A stretch of 64,000 bases of DNA from Pseudomonas schmalbachii (GTDB taxonomy: Bacteria; Pseudomonadota; Gammaproteobacteria; Pseudomonadales; Pseudomonadaceae): the NCBI RefSeq assembly GCF_017589465.1, contig NZ_JAELYA010000005.1, forward strand, positions 62,001-126,000, read 5' to 3'. The position numbers and the translations under genes are program-made. This document shows positions 52,700-64,000 of this stretch, piece after piece. How positions within the stretch are numbered: the first letter of the stretch is position 1; every line of letters begins with the position of its first letter. A model generated the notes under the pieces. It did not search any database. It saw only the letters and a program-made list of their open reading frames with translations, and was not told the origin of the DNA.

Positions 52700-54988
52700 A
52701 TGATTTCTCCACGTTGGCATCTGTCGCTGCTGCTCAGCCTGACGCTGGCCAGCGCTCCCGGCTGGGCGGCCGGCGGCAACGAAACGCTGTTCAACTTCGT
52801 CAAGCCCATGGCCGTGGTCACGGTCGACACTGCCGGCGCCGACCTGCCCAGCACCACGGCCGAAGCCACTCCGGAAGGCGAGATCCTCCGTCGCGTGAAT
52901 TTCAGCCCGGTGAAGCAGCCGACCCTGCGCCTGGCGCCGGCCAGCGGCAGCTGGGACTGGTCGCAGGCCGACAGCATGAGCCTGCGCATCCAGAACGCGA
53001 TGGACTGGGCGCTGACCCTGGAGATCGATATCGAAGGCGTCGACGGCGCGCCCGGCCTGCATGCCACCGTGGCGCTGCCGGCCGGCCCGGCGCAGACCCT
53101 GCTGGTGCCGCTGCGACCGACCGCGCCGGAAATGTTCGGCATGCGCGCCGGCGTACCGATGCCGTTCAACCTCGGCGGCCAGCGCCTGCTGCTGGCGACG
53201 CGGGTCAGCGGCGAGCTGGAGCGGAGCAAGGTGGGCGCGGTGAAGATCTACCTGAGCGAGCCGAAGGCGGCCCAGGACATCCTCGTCGGCCGCTTCGGCA
53301 CCCGTGCCGGCGGTGGCGAGCTGCAGAAGGCCTACAGCGGGATCATCGACGGCTTCGGCCAGGCCAGCCGTGGCGACTGGCCGGAAAAGGTCAAGAGCGC
53401 CGAACAGCTGGCCGCCGCCTGGAAGGCCGAGGGCGAGCAACTGCAGAAATGGCAGCGCGACCCGGCCCGCTACGACCGCTTCGGCGGCCTGCTCGGCGGC
53501 CCGGCTTTCGAGGCCAGCGGCTTCTTCCGCACCGAGAAGCGCAATGGCCGCTGGTGGCTGATTACCCCGGAAGGGCATCCGTTCTGGTCGCTCGGGGTCA
53601 ACACGGTGAACGCCGAGACCAGCCAGACCTACGTCGAAGGCCGCGAGTACATGTTCGCCAGCCTGCCCAGGGACGGCGAGCCGCTGGCCGCCTTCTACGG
53701 CCAGAGCGACGACCGCAGGGGCGTCGGCGCGCAACAGGGGCGCCGCTTCGACCATGGCCGCTGGTACGACTTCTATGCGGCCAACCGCTTCCGCGCCAAC
53801 GGCGGCCTGGACAGCGACGTGGCGGTCGAAGCCTGGCGCGAGCGCACCCTGCAGCGCCTGACCGGCTGGGGCTTCAACTCCCTCGGCAACTGGAGCGACC
53901 CGGCGTTCGCCACCGCCCAGCGCATGCCCTACAGCGTGCCGCTGTCGATCAGCGGCGACTATGCCACCGTCAGCACCGGCTACGACTGGTGGGGCGCGAT
54001 GCCCGATCCGTTCGACCCGCGCTTCGCCATGGCCGCCGAGCGCGCCATCGCCATCGCCGCCCGCGATCATCGCGAGGACCCCTGGCTGCTCGGCTACTAC
54101 GCCGACAACGAACTGGCCTGGGCCGGGCACGGCGACAGCCCGCAGGCGCGTTTCGCCCTGGCCTTCGGCGCGCTGAAACTGTCCACCGACAGCCCCGCCA
54201 AGCGCGCCTTCATCAAGCAACTGAAGGACAAGTACAAGGAGCACGAGGCGCTGACCCAGGCCTGGGGCGTTCCGCTCGCCGCCTGGGAAGACCTTGATGC
54301 TGCCGGTTACGAGGCACCGCAGCCGAACGAGGCGCACCCGGCAATCGCCGAGGACTACAGCGCCTTCCTGCGCCTGTACGCCGACCAGTACTTCAAGACA
54401 CTGCGCGACTCGCTGAACTGGAACGCGCCGAACCACCTGCTGCTCGGCGCGCGCTTCGCCGTCAGCACGCCTGAGGCCCTGGCGTCCTGCGCGCAGTACT
54501 GCGACGTGCTGAGCTTCAACCTCTACGTGCCGAAGCCGCAGCTGGGCTACGACACCGACTACGTGCGCAGCCTGGACAAGCCGGTGCTGATCAGCGAATT
54601 CCACTTCGGCTCGCGCGATCGCGGTCCGTTCTGGGGCGGCGTCGCCGAGGTGTATAACGAGCAGCAGCGCGGCGAGAGCTACCAGCGCTTCCTCGCCGAT
54701 GCCCTGAAGGACCCGCAGATCATCGGTGCGCACTGGTTCCAGTACCTCGACCAGCCGGCCAGCGGACGCCTGCTCGACGGCGAGAATGGCCATATCGGGC
54801 TGGTCGGCATCACCGACCTGCCGTTCGGCCGCTTCGTCGATGCGGTGCGCAAGGCCAACCTGCAGGTCGAGAAGGTTGTGCTGGAGGAGGCGAAGGCCGC
54901 GGCCGATGTCGCTCCCGAGGCTCCAACGAAAGACGCCGACAACCAGGACAATCAGCAAGACGATGCAAACGCGGCTGCCGTGCAATAG
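52700..54988 (+). CDS. Secreted glycoside hydrolase, GH50 agarase-like
   Basis: 762 residues with a signal peptide (MISPRWHLSLLLSLTLASAPGWA). Residues 30-220 form an N-terminal beta domain. From about 270 a TIM-barrel of the GH-A clan follows, with hallmark segments GRWWLITPEGHPFWSLGVNT, YVEGREYMFASLP and RLTGWGFNSLGNWSD. The probable acid/base is the Glu of YYADNELAW and the nucleophile the Glu of LISEFHFGSR. This resembles GH50 beta-agarases, although soil and clinical pseudomonads are not agar degraders, so the true polysaccharide may differ. The C-terminus is charged and disordered. Confidence 0.75.
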   Translation: MISPRWHLSLLLSLTLASAPGWAAGGNETLFNFVKPMAVVTVDTAGADLPSTTAEATPEGEILRRVNFSPVKQPTLRLAPASGSWDWSQADSMSLRIQNAMDWALTLEIDIEGVDGAPGLHATVALPAGPAQTLLVPLRPTAPEMFGMRAGVPMPFNLGGQRLLLATRVSGELERSKVGAVKIYLSEPKAAQDILVGRFGTRAGGGELQKAYSGIIDGFGQASRGDWPEKVKSAEQLAAAWKAEGEQLQKWQRDPARYDRFGGLLGGPAFEASGFFRTEKRNGRWWLITPEGHPFWSLGVNTVNAETSQTYVEGREYMFASLPRDGEPLAAFYGQSDDRRGVGAQQGRRFDHGRWYDFYAANRFRANGGLDSDVAVEAWRERTLQRLTGWGFNSLGNWSDPAFATAQRMPYSVPLSISGDYATVSTGYDWWGAMPDPFDPRFAMAAERAIAIAARDHREDPWLLGYYADNELAWAGHGDSPQARFALAFGALKLSTDSPAKRAFIKQLKDKYKEHEALTQAWGVPLAAWEDLDAAGYEAPQPNEAHPAIAEDYSAFLRLYADQYFKTLRDSLNWNAPNHLLLGARFAVSTPEALASCAQYCDVLSFNLYVPKPQLGYDTDYVRSLDKPVLISEFHFGSRDRGPFWGGVAEVYNEQQRGESYQRFLADALKDPQIIGAHWFQYLDQPASGRLLDGENGHIGLVGITDLPFGRFVDAVRKANLQVEKVVLEEAKAAADVAPEAPTKDADNQDNQQDDANAAAVQ

Positions 54989-55012
54989 CGTCGCGTTCGA
55001 CAGGAGTATCCA

Positions 55013-56158
55013 ATGACCCCGCAAGGCCATTGCCACGAAGCCTTCACACCGGTTGCCGACGCCTTCGCACGGCTCTTCGACAATAACCAGGAGCGTGGCG
55101 CGGCGTTGTGCATCCAGGTCGGCGGCGAAGTGGTCGTCGATCTCTGGGCGGGCCGCGCAGGGCGGGAGGCGAGTCAGGAGTGGCAGGCCGACACCATTCT
55201 CAACCTGTTCTCCTGCACCAAGGCGTTCGCCAGCGTCGCGCTGCTGCAACTGGTCGGCGAGGGCAGGCTGGAGCTGGATGCACCGGTGGCGCGCTACTGG
55301 CCGGAGTTCGCCGCCGCCGGCAAACAGGGCATCACGGTGCGCCAGTTGCTCAGCCATCGCGCCGGGCTGCCGGCGTTGCACGGGATGCTCGCGCCCGAGG
55401 CGCTCTACGACTGGCAGACGATGACCGATGCATTGGCGGTGGAAGAGCCCTGGTGGGCCCCGGATAGCGCGCATGGCTATGCGCCGATCACCTTCGGCTG
55501 GCTGGTCGGTGAGCTGATTCGCCGGGTCGATGGCCGTGCTCCGGGTGACGCCATCGTGGCGCGGGTCGCCGAGCCGCTGGGACTGGATTTCCATATCGGC
55601 CTGGCCGACGAGGAGTTCCACCGTGTCGCGCATATCGCCCGTGGCAAGGGCATGCTGGGCGACGCCGCCGCCCAGCGCCTGTTCAGGGCGACCATCGGCG
55701 ATGCCGCCGGCCTGCAGTCGCGTGCCTTCGGCAATCCGCCGTCGATCCTCACCAGTTCCAACAAGCCGGAATGGCGGCGCATGCAGCAGCCGGCGGCGAA
55801 CGGCCACGGCAATGCGCGCTCGCTGGCCGGTTTCTACGCAGGTTTGTTGCAGGGCCGTCTGCTGGACGATGCCCTGCTGGCCGAGCTGACCCGCGAACAC
55901 AGCATTGGCGAGGACCGCACGCTGCTGACCAGCACGCGCTTCGGCCTGGGCTGCATGCTCGACCAGCCCGACGTCGCCAACGCCACCTACGGCCTTGGCC
56001 CGCGCGCGTTCGGCCATCCGGGAGCGGGCGGCTCCATCGGCTTCGCCGATCCCGAGCGGCAGCTGGCCTTCGGCTTCGTCACCGCCACCCTCGGCCCCTA
56101 CGTGCTGATGGACCCGCGAGCGCAGAAGCTCGCACGCATCGCCGGAGCGTGCATGTAG
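55013..56158 (+). CDS. Beta-lactamase-fold serine hydrolase (EstB/class C type)
   Basis: 381 residues. The catalytic SxxK is SCTKAFASVALLQL (near 66-69), the second-motif tyrosine is in YAPITFGWLVGEL, and the third (H/K)xG region is GHPGAGGSIGF. EstB-type esterases and lipid-A-unrelated lactamase homologues share this pattern. Cytoplasmic (no signal peptide). The TAG stop (56156-56158) lies inside the left arm of the following REP element. Confidence 0.88.
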   Translation: MTPQGHCHEAFTPVADAFARLFDNNQERGAALCIQVGGEVVVDLWAGRAGREASQEWQADTILNLFSCTKAFASVALLQLVGEGRLELDAPVARYWPEFAAAGKQGITVRQLLSHRAGLPALHGMLAPEALYDWQTMTDALAVEEPWWAPDSAHGYAPITFGWLVGELIRRVDGRAPGDAIVARVAEPLGLDFHIGLADEEFHRVAHIARGKGMLGDAAAQRLFRATIGDAAGLQSRAFGNPPSILTSSNKPEWRRMQQPAANGHGNARSLAGFYAGLLQGRLLDDALLAELTREHSIGEDRTLLTSTRFGLGCMLDQPDVANATYGLGPRAFGHPGAGGSIGFADPERQLAFGFVTATLGPYVLMDPRAQKLARIAGACM

Positions 56159-56228
56159 GTTGGTGCTGAGCGCAGCGAAGCCCAACATTGCCGGTCGTTG
56201 GGCTTCGCAAGCTCAGCGCCAACCTACG
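56155..56228. repeat. REP/BIME-like inverted repeat overlapping a stop codon
   Basis: GTAGGTTGGTGCTGAGCGCA to CTCAGCGCCAACCTACG. Its first bases GTAGG contain the TAG stop of the upstream esterase gene. The remaining part of the 309-bp gap (56229-56467) shows no gene and no clear promoter. Confidence 0.9.
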
Positions 56229-56467
56229 AAAGCGCCCCCGAGAAGCTCGCTGGAACTTTCCGTCGTCCTCCTTCCTCGAAGCTGTCCGCACCCGGAAAAC
56301 GCGCCGTCCCGTCCGATGCCCGCTGTCCGCTCGTCAGTTCGCCAGTGAGTGGCGGCCAGCCGATACCACGCTTATCGAGTCATGCCCCTGCAGGAAGGTT
56401 TCGCTGGAGCATCGTGGAGGGCTGGTCCCGGCCATTCCCTGATCTATCCGTTCGATGGAGACCTTTC

Positions 56468-57118
56468 ATGAACCTGCTCAAGATCGCGACCCTGTTCCTT
56501 TGCCTGGGCGTTGCCGGCTGCGGCTCCCTGCAGACTTCGGACGGCAGGCAGCCCGGCGACAAGGCGCAGAGTTCCAGCGCAAAGCGCTGGTGGCCGTTCG
56601 CCGAAAAGACGGAAGGACAGTCGTCGGTGACCGACTCGCAGAGCGGCATGGCCTGGCTCGACCAGCACGAAAAGCCGCTGCGTGAGGCGGTCGCCGGCAG
56701 CGATATCACCGTGGAGCGGCGCGACAACGCGCTGGTGCTGATCGTGCCGGTGGATTCCTCCTTCAATCCCAAGCGTCCCGAGATGCTGCTGCCGGCAGTG
56801 ATCAACCCGATCGGTCGCGCGGCGAAGCTGGCGCAGGGCGATCCCCAGGGCGGCGTGCTGGTGGTCGGGCATACCGACAGCAGCGGCAGCAAGGCGGTGA
56901 ACGACAAGCTCAGCATCGATCGCGCCCGCGCCGTGGCGTCGATCTTCCGTCTCAGCGGTATGGACGGGAATCGTCTGCGGCTGAAGGGCGTCGGTGCGGA
57001 CCTGCCGCGGGCGGACAATTCCACCACCGCGGGCCGCGCCCTGAATCGCCGGGTCGAGGTGCTCTGGGCGTTGCGCGGCGTTCTGCCGACCCTGGCGCAG
57101 AGCGACGTTGTTCCATGA
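56468..57118 (+). CDS. OmpA-family lipoprotein, second copy
   Basis: 216 residues. The lipobox is VAGC (Cys near 18). The linker WWPFAEKTEGQSSVTDSQ differs from the first OmpA lipoprotein (47946-48572). The C-terminal OmpA domain carries VVGHTDSSGSKAVNDKLSID and RALNRRVEVLW. PA1048-like. The start at 56468 leaves a normal signal peptide MNLLKIATLFLCLGVAGC; longer frames are untenable. Confidence 0.9.
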   Translation: MNLLKIATLFLCLGVAGCGSLQTSDGRQPGDKAQSSSAKRWWPFAEKTEGQSSVTDSQSGMAWLDQHEKPLREAVAGSDITVERRDNALVLIVPVDSSFNPKRPEMLLPAVINPIGRAAKLAQGDPQGGVLVVGHTDSSGSKAVNDKLSIDRARAVASIFRLSGMDGNRLRLKGVGADLPRADNSTTAGRALNRRVEVLWALRGVLPTLAQSDVVP

Positions 57119-57150
57119 CAAGCAGACGGGTGTGACACTGGTTAAGCTTA

Positions 57151-57347
57151 GAGCCTGTTTACGATCTGCTGCGCGTCGGCATAACTGCGTTGAAAACGGG
57201 CTCGGAAGCTACTTGTAGCTAACGCACTTTAGTGCGGCCCCGAAGGGGCGAGCGAAGCGAGTCATGCTCATTTACTGCGTGTAAACTCCGCTCCCTTGCC
57301 CGTTTTCGCCTTGTTCTGCTCTAGCTCGCGAGATCGTAAACAGGCTC
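57151..57347. mobile_element. MITE-like element, long copy
   Basis: A 197-bp element with perfect 17-bp terminal inverted repeats GAGCCTGTTTACGATCT, flanked by TTA on both sides (57148-57150 and 57348-57350). It shares both ends and adjacent sequence (CGCGAGCTAGAG side, CAACGCAGTT side) with the 52512 copy but has an extra central segment. It ends 29 bases before pdxH, so it lies in the pdxH leader. No coding sequence. Confidence 0.8.
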
Positions 57348-57376
57348 TTAGGCACTTGTTCCGAAGGAGATGCCCG

Positions 57377-58024
57377 ATGGCTCAGACCCTGGCCGATATG
57401 CGCCGCGAATACACCCGTGATGGACTCTGCGAATCCACTGCGCCAGCCGAACCGTTCAGCCTGTTCCACCAGTGGTTCGAGGATGCGGTGAAGACCGAGC
57501 AACTGCCGGTCGAACCGAACGCCATGACCCTGGCAACGGTGGACGAGCAGGGCCAGCCGCACTGCCGCATCCTGTTGCTCAAGGGGCTGGACGAGCGCGG
57601 TTTCACGTTCTTCAGCAATTACGACAGCGCCAAGGGGCAGCAACTGGCGGCCCGCCCGCTGGCGGCGATGACCTTCTTCTGGCCGGCGCTGGAGCGTCAG
57701 GTGCGGATCGAAGGGCGGGTAGAGAAAGTCTCGCCAGAGGAATCCGCCGCCTACTACCGCGTGCGCCCGCTGGGCAGCCGCCTGGGTGCCTGGGCATCGC
57801 CGCAGAGCCGGGTCATCGACGGACGCCAGGAACTGGAACGTCTGCTGGCGGAAACCGAAAAGCGCTTCGCCGATACGCCTCCCACCTGTCCCGACCACTG
57901 GGGCGGTTACCGCCTGCTGCCGAATCGCATCGAATTCTGGCAGGGGCGTCCCAGCCGCCTGCACGACCGCCTGAACTATCGACTGGAGAACGGGGTTTGG
58001 CTGCGCGAGCGGCTGGCGCCCTGA
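57377..58024 (+). CDS. pdxH: Pyridoxamine 5'-phosphate oxidase
   Basis: 215 residues, same length as PA1049. FMN and substrate motifs are present: [37 protein letters not shown], and the C-terminal [20 protein letters not shown] and LHDRL. It oxidises pyridoxine or pyridoxamine phosphate to PLP. AAGGAGA precedes the ATG. The MITE at 57151-57347 may have altered its promoter. Confidence 0.96.
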   Translation: MAQTLADMRREYTRDGLCESTAPAEPFSLFHQWFEDAVKTEQLPVEPNAMTLATVDEQGQPHCRILLLKGLDERGFTFFSNYDSAKGQQLAARPLAAMTFFWPALERQVRIEGRVEKVSPEESAAYYRVRPLGSRLGAWASPQSRVIDGRQELERLLAETEKRFADTPPTCPDHWGGYRLLPNRIEFWQGRPSRLHDRLNYRLENGVWLRERLAP

Positions 58025-58041
58025 GTCATCCTCTGCTGCAT

Positions 58042-58076
58042 GCGGCGGGCAGGAAATGCCCGCCGCTGCGTTTTTT
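58042..58076 (+). terminator. Intrinsic terminator of pdxH
   Basis: GCGGCGGGCA-GGAAA-TGCCCGCCGC, a perfect 10-bp stem, then TGCGTTTTTT. Confidence 0.85.
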
Positions 58077-58190
58077 CCCCGCCGGAATCGGCTGGCTTGC
58101 CAGCGAGCAGCCCGCGCCAATGGAGCTTTTCCGTGGCGTATGCTGGAAGTATCCACAGGGCCCGACTTGCACCCCGCGTGAGGTCGTCGA

Positions 58191-59333
58191 ATGAAGATCG
58201 TCATCGCCCCCGATTCCTTCAAGGAAAGCCTTTCCGCACCGGAGGCCGCCACTGCCATTGCCAAAGGCTGGCGTCGTGCGATGCCGGCTGCCGAGATCGT
58301 CCTGCGGCCGCTGGCCGACGGTGGCGAGGGCACGGTGGATGCCGTGCTGGCGGCCAGGCCGGGCGATCGCCGCGAATGCCGGGTGCGCGGCCCGCTGGTG
58401 GGCCATCCGGTGACGGCGCACTGGGGACTGCTGGACGACGGCACGGCGGTGATCGAGATGGCCGCGGCCAGCGGCCTGCACTGGGTTTCCGAACGCAAGC
58501 GCGACGCCACCCGGACCACCAGCTACGGCACCGGCGAGCTGATCCGTGCGGCGCTGGAGGCCGGCGCACGCAAGATCATCCTCGGTCTCGGCGGCAGCGC
58601 CACCAACGACGCCGGGATGGGGATGCTGCAGGCGCTCGGGGTGCGCTTTCTCGATGTGGCCGGCAACGAACTGGGCGACGGCGGCGCGGTGCTGGCCGAC
58701 CTCGCGGAAATCGACCTGAGCGGCATGGAGCCGCGGCTATTGCCGGTGGAGATCGAGGTCGCCGCGGACGTCGACAACCCGCTCTGCGGGCCGCGTGGCG
58801 CGTCGGCGGTATTCGGCCCGCAGAAGGGCGCCAGCGCTGCCCAGGTCGAACAGCTGGATGTCGCGCTGCAGCGCTTCGCCAAGGTGGCGGCGGCGACCCT
58901 CGGCGAGGATCACAGCCAGTTCCCCGGCGCAGGTGCGGCGGGAGGCCTGGGTTTCGCGGCGCGGGCGTTCCTCAAGGCGCGCTTCCGCCCGGGTATCGAG
59001 CTGGTTGCCGAGCTGTCGGGGCTGGACGAGGCGCTGCGGGGCGCCGATCTGGTGATCACCGGCGAAGGCCGGCTGGATGCGCAGAGCCTGCATGGCAAGA
59101 CGCCGGTTGGCGTGGCGCGGATGGCGACGGCGGCCGGCGTGCCGGTGATCGCCCTGGCGGGCAGCCTGGGCGAGGGTTATGCACAGCTGCGTGACGCCGG
59201 CATCGCCGCGGCGTTCAGCCTGGCGCCCGGTCCGCTGAGCATCGCCCAGGCGTTTGCCCGGGCAGCCCAGGAGCTGGAGGCGCGGGCTGAGGAGCTGGCG
59301 CGCTTCTGGCTGGTCGCTCAGGCCGCGCGGTAA
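58191..59333 (+). CDS. Glycerate 2-kinase (GarK/GlxK type)
   Basis: 380 residues. The N-terminal phosphate-binding signature MKIVIAPDSFKESLSAPEAA and later LPLADGGEGT-type RPLADGGEGTVDAVL, GLGGSATNDAGMGMLQALG and VITGEGRLDAQSLHGKTP identify the family. It phosphorylates D-glycerate to 2-phosphoglycerate. Neighbouring glyoxylate genes that would fix its pathway are absent. Ends 16 bases inside the converging small gene. Confidence 0.92.
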   Translation: MKIVIAPDSFKESLSAPEAATAIAKGWRRAMPAAEIVLRPLADGGEGTVDAVLAARPGDRRECRVRGPLVGHPVTAHWGLLDDGTAVIEMAAASGLHWVSERKRDATRTTSYGTGELIRAALEAGARKIILGLGGSATNDAGMGMLQALGVRFLDVAGNELGDGGAVLADLAEIDLSGMEPRLLPVEIEVAADVDNPLCGPRGASAVFGPQKGASAAQVEQLDVALQRFAKVAAATLGEDHSQFPGAGAAGGLGFAARAFLKARFRPGIELVAELSGLDEALRGADLVITGEGRLDAQSLHGKTPVGVARMATAAGVPVIALAGSLGEGYAQLRDAGIAAAFSLAPGPLSIAQAFARAAQELEARAEELARFWLVAQAAR

Positions 59334-59554
59334 TCCTTTGCCGCCTGCTCCAGCCAGACGGGCAGGTCGCGGCGGCGGACGCGTGCCTGCTTCGCTTCCT
59401 CCAGCCGCCGCAGCAGATACTCGCGCTTGGCCGGGTCATCGCCGGCCAGCGACAGCGCCAGGTCGCGGTCCATCCAGCGGCGGATGCGCCAGTAGATCCA
59501 CCAGTGGAAATACAGGCCGGCGGCGGTGGTGACGATGATGATGAAGTAGTCCAT
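59318..59554 (-). CDS. Small membrane protein of unknown function
   Basis: 78 residues. A single N-terminal TM (FIIIVTTAAGLYFHWWIYW) precedes a basic cytoplasmic tail rich in Arg and Lys (RIRRWMDRDLA, RREYLLRRLEEAKQARVRR type). GAGGA precedes the ATG. Its C-terminus overlaps the end of the glycerate kinase gene by 16 bases on the opposite strand. Confidence 0.7.
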   Translation of the reverse strand: MDYFIIIVTTAAGLYFHWWIYWRIRRWMDRDLALSLAGDDPAKREYLLRRLEEAKQARVRRRDLPVWLEQAAKDYRAA

Positions 59555-59737
59555 GGTTTTTTCCTCAGGCGCAGGGGCACGCTAACCGATTCGCGACTCG
59601 CATTAAGCTGCCCTGGCGCAGGCATTTTCCTTTTCCATGAGCGAAAATGTTCAAAGCGAAGCTTGTGCGATGCCCGGCGTGACAGTCGGGCGTGCGGCGG
59701 AGTCTAATAGTGGAAGTATTTTCTGGAGGTTCCTCGT

Positions 59738-60202
59738 ATGCGTAAACCCGCCCTGTTCGCCGTGACCTTCGTTGCACTGGCCATGACCCTTGGCGGTTGC
59801 CAGTCCAGCCTGACCGGCGACACCTACACCCGTGAGGAAGCACGGACCGTACAGAACGTCCGCATGGGCACCATCCAGGCGCTGCGTCCCGTGAAGATCG
59901 AAGGCACCAAGACCCCGATCGGCTCGGTTGCCGGCGCGGCCGTTGGCGGCATCGGCGGCAGCAGCATCGGTGGGGGCAAGGGCAGCTACGTTGCGGCGAT
60001 CATCGGCGCCGTCGCCGGCGGCCTGATCGGTTCGGCCACCGAAGAGGGCCTGACCCGTACCCAGGGCGTCGAGATCACCGTTCGCGAAGACGACGGCAGC
60101 ACCCGTGCCTATGTTCAGGAGGTCGACGAAGGTGCGGTGTTCCGTGTCGGCGAACGCGTACGCATCCTGACCGTCAATGGCACCAGTCGCGTATCGCACT
60201 GA
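59738..60202 (+). CDS. Glycine-zipper outer-membrane lipoprotein (SlyB-like)
   Basis: 154 residues. The lipobox is LGGC (Cys near 21). The central glycine zipper GSVAGAAVGGIGGSSIGGGK and AAIIGAVAGGLIGSATEEG forms paired helices; the C-terminal small beta domain (EITVREDDGSTRAYVQEVDE, VRILTVNG) follows. SlyB proteins accumulate under envelope or Mg2+ stress. PA1053-like. AGG before the ATG. Confidence 0.92.
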   Translation: MRKPALFAVTFVALAMTLGGCQSSLTGDTYTREEARTVQNVRMGTIQALRPVKIEGTKTPIGSVAGAAVGGIGGSSIGGGKGSYVAAIIGAVAGGLIGSATEEGLTRTQGVEITVREDDGSTRAYVQEVDEGAVFRVGERVRILTVNGTSRVSH

Positions 60203-60211
60203 CCCCATCCC

Positions 60212-60240
60212 GCAGGCCGTCCTCCTTGGGCGGCCTCTTT
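60212..60240 (+). terminator. Intrinsic terminator of the SlyB-like gene
   Basis: AGGCCG ... CGGCCT stem with a nine-base loop, followed by CTTTCTT. It lies 10 bases past the stop. Confidence 0.65.
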
Positions 60241-60464
60241 CTTAGCGCGCGGCGGCCGGACACGGCTCCGCGCGCTATTGTTTCCGGATGTTTTATACCG
60301 GCGGCATACCCGGCGGGCATGATGCTTCCCCGGTGTGGTTCTTAGTAATAATTCATTCAATGACGATCATCCGATAGATAAGGATAATCGACGCCCCGAT
60401 TTTCCGGGGGCGGTCCTGCCTGGCAGTGGCAGGTTACGGCCGAGGGATGAAAAAGGAGTAGGTC

Positions 60465-63262
<2,798 letters not shown>

Positions 63263-63263
<1 letters not shown>

Positions 63264-63601
63264 TGGAGGCACTGTTCGCCATCGCCCTCGGCATGCTCAC
63301 CGCCAGCGGTGTGTACCTGCTGCTGCGGGCGCGCACCTTCCCGGTGGTGCTGGGGCTTACCCTGATTTCCTACGCGGTGAACCTGTTCCTCTTCGCCATG
63401 GGCCGCCTCGCCGGCGAACCGGCGGTGGTCGGCCAGGTCGCCAAGGCTGGTGATCCGATCCCGCAGGCGCTGGTGCTGACTGCCATCGTCATCGGCTTCG
63501 CCATGACCGCCTTCGTCATCGTCCTCGCCCTGCGCGGACTGGCCGAGACCGGCGACGACCACGTCGACGGCGACCGCGCCGACGCGGAGGGCGAGGAATG
63601 A
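63263..63601 (+). CDS. shaC: Na+/H+ antiporter subunit C
   Basis: 112 residues, three TM helices, NuoK-like (MEALFAIALGMLTASGVYLLL; LISYAVNLFLFAMGR; DPIPQALVLTAIVIGFAMTAF). Its ATG uses the final A of the shaA stop codon (TGATG), a typical coupled overlap. The acidic tail DHVDGDRADAEGEE is cytoplasmic. Confidence 0.93.
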
Positions 63602-64000
63602 ATCACCTGCTGATCCTGCCGATCCTGCTGCCGCTGTTCAGCGGCTGCCTGCTGCTTGCCGCCTTCGGCGAGCGCCTGCAGCGCGGCGTCTCGTTGCTCG
63701 CCACCCTGGCCCTGCTGCCAGTGAGCGTGGCCCTGCTGCAGCAGGCAGCCGGCGGGCAGATCCAGTTCTACGCGCTGGGCAACTGGCAGCCGCCGTTCGG
63801 CATCATCCTCGTGCTCGACCGCCTGAGCGCGCTGATGCTGCTGGCCAATGGGCTGCTCGCGGCGTTCGCGCTGATCTACGCGGTGCGTGGCGACGATCGC
63901 CGCGGCAGGCATTTCCACGCGTTGTTCCAGTTCCAGTTGGCCGGCCTGAACGGCGCCTTCCTCACCGGCGACCTGTTCAACCTGTTCGTCTTCTTCGAGA
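63598..64000 (+). CDS. shaD: Na+/H+ antiporter subunit D, N-terminal part
   Basis: 134 codons visible before the window ends. It begins MNHLLILPILLPLFSGCLLL and continues with NuoN/NuoM-like TM helices (IILVLDRLSALMLLANGLLA; GLNGAFLTGDLFNLFVFFE). The ATG overlaps the shaC stop (ATGA). The remainder and subunits E, F and G should follow. Confidence 0.93.
   Translation, partial: MNHLLILPILLPLFSGCLLLAAFGERLQRGVSLLATLALLPVSVALLQQAAGGQIQFYALGNWQPPFGIILVLDRLSALMLLANGLLAAFALIYAVRGDDRRGRHFHALFQFQLAGLNGAFLTGDLFNLFVFFE

Noticed and set aside
52535..56188. A 1217-codon open frame antisense to the GH50-like and esterase genes
   Set aside because: Shadow of third-position GC bias; it runs over the MITE and a REP element and has no ribosome site or domain.

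Overview
The window is chromosomal DNA of a high-GC gammaproteobacterium. Gene content, gene order and repeats point to Pseudomonas, close to but probably not P. aeruginosa. Several blocks match P. aeruginosa PAO1 gene order as I recall it (roughly PA1414-PA1422, PA3413-PA3420, PA3489-PA3496, PA3480-PA3482 and PA1032-PA1056), but the blocks are joined differently. No rRNA, tRNA, CRISPR array, complete insertion sequence or prophage was seen.

Layout. 1-510: the end of an EamA-type transporter, then a short transcription unit with a candidate Anr promoter, a perfect 32-bp palindrome, a 38-residue ORF and a terminator; it looks like the PA1414/SicX small-RNA locus. 695-6867: guanidino-acid catabolism (MBL-fold hydrolase, ThDP-dependent 2-ketoarginine-type decarboxylase, sodium symporter, guanidinobutyrase GbuA) with the divergent regulator GbuR, then a DTW-domain tRNA enzyme. 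7615-13812: a SirB1-like protein, leucine dehydrogenase, E1-alpha/E1-beta/E2 of a 2-oxo-acid dehydrogenase, and a SufR-like regulator. 14100-19043: an exported helical protein, a chemoreceptor, small conserved genes including SOS gene yebG with a good LexA box, DUF3509 and PsiE. 19111-24019: a TetR repressor divergent from a two-gene RND pump (MexL/MexJ/MexK type).

24654-29630 is an AT-rich accessory island read right to left. It starts with a 5'-truncated Rhs protein whose C-terminal tip is cysteine-rich. A polytopic membrane protein starts four bases after the rhs frame ends. Beyond it lie exported proteins, a lipoprotein, a two-zinc-ribbon protein and at least two gene remnants. I read it as an orphan Rhs toxin/immunity cassette plus older immunity genes, and it is the best candidate for undescribed biology here.

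29953-40872 is core genome: a PA3496-like gene, nth, the six-gene rnf operon (RnfC has a repeated alanine/lysine-rich tail), metG, apbC/mrp and dcd. 41068-60202 is a long conserved run: the quorum-quenching acylase QuiP, a GST, SEC-C proteins, OmpA-like lipoproteins, a collagen-like secreted protein, dinG (sharing a possible LexA box with a divergent CopD-like gene), a GH50-like secreted glycosidase, a beta-lactamase-fold esterase, pdxH and glycerate kinase. 60465-64000 begins the Mrp/Sha multi-subunit Na+/H+ antiporter operon, cut by the window end.

Repeats are prominent. One REP/BIME-like family (GTAGGTTGG...CCAACCTAC) recurs at least nine times, including two identical 75-bp copies 6 kb apart. 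Two MITE-like elements (52512-52650, 57151-57347) share 17-bp terminal inverted repeats and are flanked by 3-bp TNA direct repeats, which suggests movement by an IS5/IS1031-type transposase.
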